In this document: positions 28,763 through 64,000 of the stretch, in pieces | Layout: every line of letters begins with the position of its first letter | Numbering within the stretch: the first letter of the stretch is position 1 | Assembly: GCA_030340625.1 (NCBI GenBank) | Contig: JAOPHQ010005144.1 | Span: forward strand, 62,001-126,000 | Direction: 5' to 3' | Source of the DNA: Merluccius polli | Lineage: Eukaryota; Chordata; Actinopteri; Gadiformes; Merlucciidae | Length of the DNA stretch: 64,000 nt | The notes under the pieces: generated by a model | What the model saw: the letters and a program-made list of their open reading frames with translations, nothing else | Told to the model about the DNA's origin: nothing | Database searches by the model: none | Translations under genes and position numbers: made by a program

Positions 28763-29240
28763 ATGGCTGTGACAGGGGTGGACACAGAAACAGGTATGTG
28801 TTTCACTCTGCTTGCTGTTAGTGTGTACAGAATGGCTTTGCGAATGACTTCTTGTTTTGGATGGATTTGTCATTGAGAAATTAATACTTTGAGTACCATG
28901 GTACTTGACAAGAGCTCTTTGACAAATGTAGCTTTGAATGCAAAAACCTTGGTTTAGCTTTACAGAACTGAAGTTGATATTTAGTTGCTGTCTGTTTTGC
29001 TGAGTAATTATGTTTCCCAGAATCAAGAATCTACTAATGATGTAATAATCTCCAGGTTAACATGGGTTTAGATGGCACGTCTGAAATTGCAATGCAACAT
29101 TTTAAGTACGGCTTGTGGAAATATTGTGCTTGTTGCTGTGTGCAACAAGCTGGACATGCTTGAAAACATTTCCACAGTGTCTGTCTGCTTTCTACCTTGC
29201 TCTCCCACCCTCTCCCTACCCCTCTTTGCTTGCAGCTTTT

Positions 29241-29315
<75 letters not shown>

Positions 29316-29425
29316 CGCTCTTTCTCCCTTCCTGACTCCCTCTCCTTACACTCTTTCTCTCTTTCTCTTTCTCTTTCTCTCTCTCTTTTTCTCCCTTCCT
29401 TACTCCCTCTTCCCACACTCTCTCT

Positions 29426-29475
<50 letters not shown>

Positions 29476-29993
29476 TTCTCTCTCTCTCTCTCATGTTCGC
29501 TTTCTCCCTTCCTGACTCCCTCTCCCCATGCTCTCTCTCTCTTTCTCTCTTTCAACCTCAACCACTCTCTCTCCCGCTCTCTCCCCCCCCCCCCCCCCCC
29601 CCCCCCTCTCTCTCTCTCTCTCCCTCCCTCCCTCCCTCTCTCCCTTCTGTGCTCCCCCCCCCCCCCTCTCTCCGTCTGTCTCTCTTCCACTCACTCTCTT
29701 CACGCCTTCTCCTCGCCCACTCAAAGCACATAGCAGCAGTGGCTGACGTCACTGCTTTTCCTGGAACCAGACCCCCAGCAGTGAGAATGTAAATGCTATC
29801 CAGCAAGCGTGATGCACATTGACGTCAGTGGCTGGTCATGCTGTGATTATCGGCAGTTCCTCTTATTACCCATACAGCATCCTCTTATTACGCCAGGCAC
29901 AGCCAGGGCAGAGTGACCAGTTCCCGTTTACACTGAGAAAGTGTGCTGAACAGGAGGAGCCATAGATAACAACGGCACCCGATATCTGTGTAC

Positions 29994-30056
<63 letters not shown>

Positions 30057-31439
30057 TGGTTCTCTGTGTGTTTAGTTTTGCAGTCTTTCTGCATTACAAA
30101 ATCTTCTGTACAACTTACATCTCGCTCTCTCCTTTCATTTTGACTGAGGTTTCGAGATGATGAAAAGATTATGATTCTGAAAAGATAAGAAAAGGGGAAA
30201 GTGAATACGCTTTACCGGCGGCATTTCCGCCTTTCAGTTTCAGTCCGCGTAAACTGTCAGATAAACAGAATCAAGCCGGGCCTGCACGTACTACCACATC
30301 AAGCCAAAGACAGAGTTCCCATTGTGAAAGACAGTCATAACAAATACAAGGTTCTGACCGTTTTGTCTGCTTGGATGTGATCCCCTCCAGCCGCCACCGG
30401 TGATATGTCTGCCTACCAGATGCACACCCCAGCCTCCAGCCTGCCACAGGGGGTGGCGATGGCCAACAGCCGCGGCACGCAGAAACCCCCTGAAGAGGTC
30501 ACCCGCAAGAGGGAGCTCCGCCTCATGAAGAACAGGTGAGATGGATGGGGGGGACTGCTGCACCCGTTTCAGCTCACCGCTTGGCTCTGCTTCCCTGTCG
30601 ACATTTGAAGGAAATGCACGAGAATGATTACGTGCAAATGCTGAGCACTCTGGCCAAACTATTTGGTGTTCAAGCGTACCGTTGTTCTTCATTTGAAGCT
30701 GCGCGTGCCGTGGTGTCTTCTTTACTGCTAAAGTGAATTGTCCCGCCCCATGTCTTGTTGTGTGGGAGGTTTTGCGTCATGTTTGCGGATGGTGTCAGCG
30801 TGTCGCTGAGGACCAGTAGTTGAGTGTTGTGCTTGTTCTGGCTGCTGTGTCCCTGCTTTTTCAGTCTATGTCTGTGCAACGCCCAACTCACATCTGACAG
30901 TTGCTGTTGATGTACGACAGTAGCTTACTTTTTTACCATGACACTAATCCGCATGATTTATAAATGCTAACCTTCCCGTGGGTTGTGTATACTAGGATCA
31001 GTCATAGCTGGAGATGTTTCTGCTTTGAATCAGGCCTCCAGTTTGTAGATACCCTGCATGATGCCACACTCATCTAGATGTTAAATTATGTCCTGTCTTA
31101 GTCATCGTTCCTGAAGGCAGGTTTCATAATCGTGTCCTTCTTCTAATTCTCCTCCACCCAAGGCTAGAGCCAAAGCACCACTCAGCATTTTCATTGAGCT
31201 CTGCTACAAAAACTGTGCTAGAGTGGAGGCTTCTTGTATTTTGGTCGTTTCAAATCAGGACTGTTATTGTTGTTGATGTTGTTGTTGCTTCCAGGGAAGC
31301 TGCCCGGGAATGTCGTCGTAAGAAGAAAGAGTATGTCAAATGCCTCGAAAACCGCGTGGCCGTCCTCGAAAATCAAAACAATACTCTGATCGAGGAGCTC
31401 CGCGCCCTCAAAGACATCTATCGACACAAAGCCGAGTGA
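28763..31439 (+). CDS. crem: crem, ICER-type repressor, bZIP I form
   Basis: Exons 28763-28793, 30391-30535 and 31295-31439 join in phase to 106 residues. The start MAVTGVDTET is the hallmark of ICER, the internally initiated CREM product (family length about 108-120). Exon 2 contains ATGDMSAYQ and PQGVAMA and ends in RKRELRLMKN, the start of the basic region. Exon 3 carries REAARECRRKKKEYVKCL and a zipper with Leu at heptad spacing plus the conserved Asn, ending HKAE. There is no kinase-inducible domain, so the product should bind cAMP response elements as a dimer and repress. It is a nuclear feedback regulator of cAMP signalling. The adjoining CRE-like cluster explains likely inducibility. 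I cannot assign the teleost paralogue (crema or cremb). Confidence 0.93.
29243..29690. repeat. Long homopyrimidine (CT-rich) tract in crem intron 1
   Basis: Some 450 nt of CTCTCT, TTTCTC and C-runs (for example 29584-29606), with few purines. Open frames across it on both strands are low-complexity artefacts. It lies in the intron following the ICER exon. Confidence 0.95.
29996..30055. repeat. (TG)n microsatellite
   Basis: About 28 TG units with one interruption, in crem intron 1. Confidence 0.95.
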
Positions 31440-31630
31440 ATGGCGGATGGGATGACTAAGAGGGGAACTGGGGGAAGCGTGCGGATTACCAGCTGTGTGT
31501 GTTGCATCTCGGGGAATCCACTTTGTTTTTGGACACGCACCCAAGCACACACACACAAAACTATGTTTTTTCCCCAAAAAAAATTACGGTCAGTTCTTAG
31601 AATTACACGATTTCACAGTGTGGTCCTGAC

Positions 31631-31700
31631 TAGCTCAACTGGTAAAGCATGGCGTGGGTTCGATTCCCACTGAGATTAAGAATCTCTTTTTCGAGGGAGA
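31631..31700 (+). repeat. tRNA-derived SINE head fragment
   Basis: A perfect Pol III A box (TAGCTCAACTGG, 31631-31642) is followed by a perfect B box (GGTTCGATTCC, 31657-31667), but only 14 nt lie between them, so the anticodon arm is deleted and this is not a tRNA gene. A likely SINE body follows for some distance. It lies between the two alternative crem bZIP exons. Confidence 0.6.
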
Positions 31701-31993
31701 CCTGGCCAAGACAGGCAGCAGCATAAATACAAAACACATAGTTACAGACAGAAAACACAAAAGGAGACAAAACTAAAAGTCAAGCATAGGGAACTCACAT
31801 TTCAAAAGGGAAATTTAAAGGAGTCAGTTTCATGTCTGCCAAATGGCATCTATATATTACACTATCACATCTATTGTGTCGTATATATGCACCAGCCACC
31901 AGCGAAGCAAGTGGATTCTTTAGTTTCCTTCAGGTCGGCGCTTTTACTGTGACAAGTGAATATCGCCAGACACTTCTGTCCTCCGTTGCTTAG

Positions 31994-32234
31994 GGTGGCG
32001 GCCAAAGAGCACAGGCGTAGGAAGAGGGACTACTTGATCAACCTAGAAGCTTCGTTGGCCCAGCTGGAGGCCGAGAACAAGAGGCTGACGGCCAAACTGC
32101 AGTATTTCCAGAACACCTATGGCCTACAGTGTCAGGAACGGGACATCAGAAAGATGTCGCGGATGTGTCATTCACATAGCTCTCTTGACCGAGCGACATG
32201 CACAGTTTGTTCACATGCATTCATTCCTCTGTGA
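31994..32234 (+). CDS. crem: crem alternative terminal bZIP exon, strongly divergent
   Basis: After a good acceptor (TCCTCCGTTGCTTAG) the exon starts with G, so it joins the 30391-30535 exon in the same phase as the bZIP I exon. It encodes 79 residues starting VAAKEHRRRKRDYL and stops at 32232-32234. Position and the AAKE.RRRK pattern match mammalian CREM exon Ib (bZIP II). Zipper Leu residues and the interface Asn (EAENKRL) are kept, with the last heptad Leu replaced by Phe. In the basic region the usual NREAAKEC becomes NRVAAKEH: the Cys that contacts DNA is His. The tail (about 35 residues, with four cysteines) has no mammalian counterpart I know. The 3' UTR follows, with AATAAA near 32865 and 32930. 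With ICER exons the product would be 138 residues. Confidence 0.8.
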
Positions 32235-32945
32235 TCTCTTTATAGATGGGCTTCAAATGAAAAGACAGCATTCATTTCAATGGGATATCTCTTTTACGGT
32301 ACATTTTGTCTCCTGGCCAATGCAATGCATGATTTTTAATGTGATCAGGGGAAATGAGGCATTTAGAAACCCATGTCCACTAAGCGAGATGCATTTTCAC
32401 TGTATCTTCTTTTTTGACACATCACCAAACAGCCTGGAATTAAAGCCACCGCTGCACTCTACTTTTTGTATAATTATCTATGAGACTAGTGGCTTTTTGG
32501 ACCTGTGATGTATATATCTGTTGGACAAATTGAGTAGCGGCACATATAGTTTACAAGAAAACTGCCATTGCTATTGAATGTATGGTTTCACAAAGCACAG
32601 ATGACTAACACTGATGATTCATATTTGTTATGCACCTACCACCTGCTCATTCATTTATTTTTCTTTACTTTGCTTTAGCTGAATTTTTTTCCAGACTAAA
32701 CTGATAAAGTTGTGTCTGTGACTTTATTTATTGGATCTTACTAAAGCTAAACTAAACTTGATATATTGTTCAGATTTAGATCTCTTATTGGTCATATGTT
32801 TAATAACATAACTTTTCACTTTATTTGTACATAATATGCTGTGTTGTTCATATTATTGTTTAAATAAAATGCATCGTATTTTCAGTTCTGTACAGTGCCT
32901 GTTTTAAGTGAATAGCTTTCATATATTTGTAATAAATGTTTTCAT
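32235..32945 (+). other. crem: crem 3' untranslated region
   Basis: AT-rich sequence following the bZIP II stop codon, with polyadenylation signals AATAAA near 32865 and again near 32930. No AATAAA was found between the bZIP I stop (31439) and the bZIP II exon, which suggests both forms share this end. Confidence 0.6.
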
Positions 32946-34829
32946 GGACCAGTGTCAACTTTTTCCATCACATCATAAACAATCATTTATGTCTTAAGAA
33001 CAACCCAAAACATGAAAATAGTAATCTTAAGATGAGTGAGAAAACAGCAAGGCCTTGTGATGTTATGATGACACAAACCATAGTGTAACTGTAAGACCTT
33101 CACTCTGACACACTACACACACACACACAACTCTGCTGTAACCATGAGTCCCCAAGTCTGTGATATTACCTCAAACCTTTTGTTGACTATGCAATGTCCT
33201 TGTTAGTCATGTTGGGATTGTGAGGGAAAGAGGTGTGGGGAGAAGCAGAAAAAAAAATCTTTTCACTCGAATGAATCAGCAAAGCAATGATGGAAAGGCG
33301 TTACAAGGCCTTGGCCTAAGTGTTATGGAGCTTTTATCAGCCTCAGCCTGCTCCCAGAACATGACGTGCAGCAGCTTTGATTGTGCCCTCACTGTGGACC
33401 GTGAAGGTTGATGGCGATAAATGCAGATAATGTTGTGTTTCTCACGCTTTCTAATGTGACTTATATGGTTGGAATGATTTTTGTTAAGCTGTGACACATT
33501 CCTCTGAACCAGAGCATGGCTAAGAGACTTTCAACACTTTCAACACTAAGACTAAATGTAGTGTTTTGCATGACAATAGTTCCAATGAGGTAGGCCTATT
33601 GGTGACTGGTATGATTGACTGTAGGATACACCAATTAATATATCATTGGTATTGGTTTAATGATTTAGTCCCCACAAATCCCCTGTTTTATTGTATTGTT
33701 ATTACTACTAAAGCATTTAACTGACAGTGCAGACATAGGGATATGAAAAGAGAATTGTGTGAATGTTTAAAAAAATAAATAATAAATACCTTCAATAAAT
33801 TGCTCTTTTTTGACAATAGACAGTAATCAAAGGCTATTTGGTTAAGCAGCTTGGCAACGAGTCTGGTGCTGTCCTGGTGTGAATGAATACAGTGATAGTG
33901 TGTGATCAATATGTCACAAATAAATGCTGAAAAACTAGAAAGTGCCATAATGAACAAAGTTTGGACCAGCATATTATCCGATCACAAATATATTTTCATG
34001 ACATTACAAAACAACTCACCACAAACTTGTATTCGCTTGGCTATAAATTAATTCACTGCGCCAAAAAAAGGTTTAATGTTTGCTTGTTGTTATTTAAGAT
34101 TGATAGCAGAATATGTCATATTTTATTTGTACGATTCAATCCAATGTAAAAGGCAGATTTGTGGTTTCTCACACTATAATACTGAGTTGGATGTCTCCGC
34201 CTAGTGGATGCTCATTTAATTACAGTGCAGTTTTCATGACCTTTATTAAAATGTATGTTTATAACGATCTAAAGCAAGGCACTATACATGGCCTACATAA
34301 TTGAAGTATATGTTACACCTAAATATAACCTGAAACGCAATGCCTATCAAAATAAGTTGTTTCTTTTCGACAGAGGTCCTTTCTGATATTCTGCCTTCCC
34401 AGTTGCAGTACGTGATTTTTGCCAGCAGGCTACACTGTAGCACCGCTTCTGCGACGCCCACTGGCCAAAGGTGTTTTACATGACATAGTTTACATACAAC
34501 TTCAACAAAAAAAGGAAATCTGCGGTCGCATGTTTGTTTCAGTTTGTAAAAGTTGTTTCGAATAACAACAGCAATTTACGAAATGATTCAACTACGATTG
34601 GTCTCCTAGATCACTTATGACTAATCATATGTAATTTCAGCATGACCTGCTGGCACCGTCTCTAAATAAAGTACATAGTAGGCTACTACATATATACTTT
34701 ATACTATGAGTATATCATATAACTGTACTACTTAATACTATGTCTAATCATAGGCTATGTAATTTCACTATGCCTGGTACCGTCTCTAAAAACAAAATCT
34801 TAACATCTTGGGATTTATCATCAATCGCC

Positions 34830-34870
<41 letters not shown>

Positions 34871-35420
34871 CCTATTTGAGTGTTTTGAATGTAGTGAATA
34901 ATGAAATATGCGGCTTATGAAGCGTTAGGGGGATTGGGTTTATCTTCCAGCTGAGAATAAAACATATCAACGTATCAACCGGCACCAACAGATATTTATT
35001 CATTTGTATTTTGTATATTATTATTCAAGATTTAAGAAGCTTTATTTATCCTGAGGGAAATTATTGTGCAACAGTTGCAATACAAAGGTGGGAAGGTAAT
35101 ACAGAGTTCAGAGTGAAAATAAGCTAACATAAAATAAATACAATTAAAATAAAGTCTAACATAAAATAAATCAAACAATTAACTAAACACTAAATGTGAC
35201 AAAAATGCAAACGTAGGTATATATAGGCTACAATATACAACAATACGCACCGTGCAATTTTAGCAGCATAAAATGAAATAAAACAAGTACAAACTAAATA
35301 AGTGAAAAGTTAGAAAATAAATATGATTACTATTATTATTATTATAATTATTATTATTATTTATTTTTGTATGTATTATTATTATTATTATTATTATTTA
35401 TTTTTGTATGTATTATTATA
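32946..35420. other. crem-ccny intergenic region
   Basis: No gene seen. It contains an (AAT)n run at 34829-34870, a LINE/SINE 3'-tail-like segment near 35029-35100 (AAGCTTTATTTATCCTGAGG type), and (ATT)n tracts at about 35330-35418. The rest is AT-rich and unremarkable. Confidence 0.6.
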
Positions 35421-35429
35421 AAAAAAATT

Positions 35430-36100
35430 TACACGTTTGTACTTGTTCCCGCCCACTTGAACCGGAAACTCTTCCCCTGATGGCCCCGGCGAAGAGCCAC
35501 TAGACCCGCCTCCTCGTCTCTCTGCTGCTGCTGCTCGGTCGGAGGAGGAGGAGGAGGAGAAACGCCTCGATCCCGGCGGCGCAGGACGGCCATTACGGAG
35601 TACATCCGGATACCGCTCGCAGAGAAGAAGAAGACGACCACGTTAAACAACAACAAAACCGTCGGTGTTGCGGTGTGTGTGGGCCGCGTTCAAACCCGGG
35701 ACATTTAGCGAGGGAGGTGTGCTGCTGCTACCGCTGCTGCCATTGCTATACTCCCCCACTCTCCCCCACCACACACACACAGCGTTACTTTCTCTAACGG
35801 CTCCCAGTGTGTAACGTCTCTTGTTTTCGCCTGTTTCTAAGTGTGTGCTCCTCGCTTTTTTTTTTCTTTTTTTTTTAAATCTCCTCTGTGGGGCGACCGC
35901 GTTACCGCCCCCCCCCCCCCCAAAAAAAAAAAAATAATAATTTTTTTTTTTTTTTTTGTAGTTTTTTTTGTTTTTGGTTGGGGGGTTTTGACAGCAGGCG
36001 GAAGTCCGTGTCGCGCGGAGACCTCGCGGTGGGAAGTGGGGGAAGAGGAGGCTGAGGCTGAAGGCTGAGGAGGCTTGAGGCTGAAGCCTGAAGCGCCGCC
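35430..36100 (+). promoter_or_regulatory. ccny: ccny promoter and 5' leader
   Basis: GC-rich sequence begins near 35450 with CCGCCC, an ETS-type ACCGGAAAC and CTGCTGCTG stretches. A low-complexity block at 35908-35957 runs C14, A13, TAATAA, T17 and could form an A/T hairpin. The start codon at 36101 sits in a perfect Kozak context (GCCGCCATGG). The transcription start cannot be placed exactly. Confidence 0.55.
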
Positions 36101-62279
<26,179 letters not shown>

Positions 62280-64000
62280 GTAAGATCTTTGTTGTTTTTG
62301 TCGTTGTTGTTGTTTTCTCCCCTGAAGATGAAGCCTGAACCTGGGCTTGTACAACCTCAAGCTTGAGGGTGAAGACCTCATTGAGGGACAGTATACCTTT
62401 GTGTGACTGCGGGTGTTTTATTTATTTACCCTGGGAAAGGTCTGCATCCATCCAGTTTGAATTCTCACTCTCACTAGTGTAATTATTTTTTTTCTGTTTT
62501 CTTTTGTCTGACTTAATATCTAAGAGAATGTTTGGAAAAATATAATAGACCCATTTTACATTCATACACATTCTTGCCCCACTAAACTCATAGCAGGGTA
62601 AACAGGTTTCATTTTATTCACACCAGTGCAGTGCCCGTTCAAAACGGACATACATACATATATATATGCATGCATGCATGCATGCATGCATGCATGCATG
62701 CATACAGAGCCTCCTTCCATTTTACTTGGATAAAGCACCCAAATAATGAATAATGGGTGCGTCTCAATTACTTGTGTTGGTGCCCCAGCGTGGACAATGT
62801 TAAAGTGATGGACAACAAGATCTAAAAACATAAAATAGCCATAACATATCACAGAGGGAAGCAGGGGTTGAAACTAAAATTTTGGCTTACCAGACAACTG
62901 GCGAGTAGATGACAATTTTTACTAGACAAACAGATTTTTTGCCAGACAAAAATAGGGGCGCTAAGCGATTGTTGACCGGGGGCGATTGTTGCGATTGTTG
63001 ACCGGGGGTGGGGGGGGGGGGGGGGGGGGGGGGGGGGTGCTGACTGAGTAGTGATGGATTTCATGATTCGTTTGCGCGAATCAGTTCGCGTCGTTCAGTT
63101 CGCCATAAAGAGTCGTTCGTTCGTTCGTTCGTTCAGTCGTGTTTCCGGTAGCGGTGAATCATTCACTGAGTCGTTCAGACTCAGCTCCTCCCTCCGTCCC
63201 TCGTTCTCATTCGCGAACGGCGAATGCCAGCCGAGTCGCCTCCTCCCTCGTTCACAACATTCAAACGAATCACGAATGCAGTTAAGTTACCATTCAGAGA
63301 TCAAGTTACAGTTCAACTCCGACAAACCAACTGGGGGAGGTGATGGTGTTAATAAATGTGTGAATAATAGCAAATACAACATTGTGTCTGGTTGAATATG
63401 TTAACATATGTATTTAATTTGAGTTCAACATATTTATTTAATGTATGCATGACATGTCAGGATCAAAATGCCCCGTTCCCCCAATTCAAGGTAAAGTTAG
63501 ACAAACCAAACGCAGCGGGATGTGGGGGGGGGGGCGTAGTAGATTATTGGAGGTTTAATATATCAGCAAGATAATAGACTTGATTTAGCAATGATGAGTT
63601 TTAAAGTTAATGATGTACAGTTGTGTTTATTCTGGGCATATTTTATTTACTATTGTGAAGATGGCCATTGGCCACCCCCACTCAAGACCAAGATCCACCA
63701 AGGTGGGGGTCCCAGCTGGGTCGCGTGCAACGAGACAGATTGACGAGACATTCAAATAGTTTATTAATCTGGCATGACACAGAAAATACAAAGACAGCAT
63801 GCATTACCATTTTACTGATATTTAAATACGATTGGCTGGCTCTCGTGAGTCGTGACGTCTCAGTCCTCGAGTCAATCACAGTCAGGGAACGACTCGCGAC
63901 TCGCGAATCAGCGCCGGGAATCAGCAGCGCGTCAGAGTCTGAGCGATTGTTGACCGGGGGGGGGGGAAGCGGGGGGGAGCTGCGCGATTGTAGACGGCGG
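62280..64000 (+). other. ccny: ccny intron, repeat-rich 3' end of window
   Basis: No ccny exon was found after 62279. From 62965 the sequence holds nested repeats: GCGATTGTTGACCGGGGG at 62965-62982, 62991-63008 and 63943-63960, a G-run of about 30 nt at 63010-63037, and GATTCG/CGAATC-rich palindromic sequence (63055-63270 and 63835-63935) typical of a fish MITE. The cyclin box exons lie further right. Confidence 0.6.
62668..62703. repeat. (ATGC)n microsatellite
   Basis: Nine tetranucleotides of ATGC/GCAT in the ccny intron after the last exon seen. Confidence 0.95.

Noticed and set aside
29115..29806. Leu/Ser-rich and Arg/Glu-rich open frames up to 225 codons
   Set aside because: Products of the CT-rich tract in a crem intron; low complexity, no conserved domain.
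31621..31700. Second tRNA gene
   Set aside because: A and B boxes are perfect but the anticodon arm is missing, so it is a SINE fragment.
35429..35656. Minus-strand frame with Pro and Gln runs upstream of ccny
   Set aside because: Lies in the GC-rich ccny promoter, with trinucleotide repeats explaining the composition; no supporting splice sites.

Overview
The window is vertebrate, almost certainly teleost, nuclear DNA. Genes are split by GT-AG introns. Dinucleotide repeats, mostly (AC)n and (CT)n, are extremely dense. Several short hAT-type and one PIF/Harbinger-type element are present, and the recognisable proteins are close to human PARD3, CUL2, CREM and CCNY. The order and orientations (pard3 minus, cul2 minus, crem plus, ccny plus) match the human 10p11 neighbourhood, so this is a conserved syntenic block. 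The repeat density recalls gadiform genomes, but species cannot be fixed from this sequence.

Layout: 1-5262 is intron 1 of pard3, whose first coding exon (40 codons) is at 5263-5382 on the minus strand with its promoter and leader to about 6.2 kb. A complete tRNA-Trp(CCA) gene is at 6597-6668 (+). The complete cul2 gene runs from about 25.97 kb down to about 6.92 kb on the minus strand. Its 20 coding exons total 2238 nt and encode 745 residues, with the neddylation lysine at position 689. A minisatellite with higher-order structure (26048-26492) separates cul2 from a small plus-strand set of spliced exons (26934-27390). crem follows at 28763-32900 (+). Here it shows the ICER-type first exon behind a cluster of CRE-like octamers, the shared exon carrying the start of the basic region, and two alternative bZIP exons. 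I found no KID or Q-domain exons in the window. ccny (+) occupies the rest: exon 1 at 36101, a roughly 21-kb intron full of repeats, and further exons up to 62279. Its cyclin box lies beyond the window end.

Functionally the genes are unrelated neighbours: PAR3 polarity scaffold, CRL2 ubiquitin-ligase scaffold, cAMP-responsive repressor and membrane-anchored cyclin Y. The most notable items are: a crem locus that looks reduced to the ICER form; a second, strongly divergent crem bZIP exon in which the DNA-contacting cysteine is replaced by histidine; upstream exons whose splice phase allows joining into crem; a 21-nt in-frame microexon candidate in ccny; dinucleotide repeats abutting many splice sites; and several hAT deletion derivatives that keep only a BED zinc-finger coding region.
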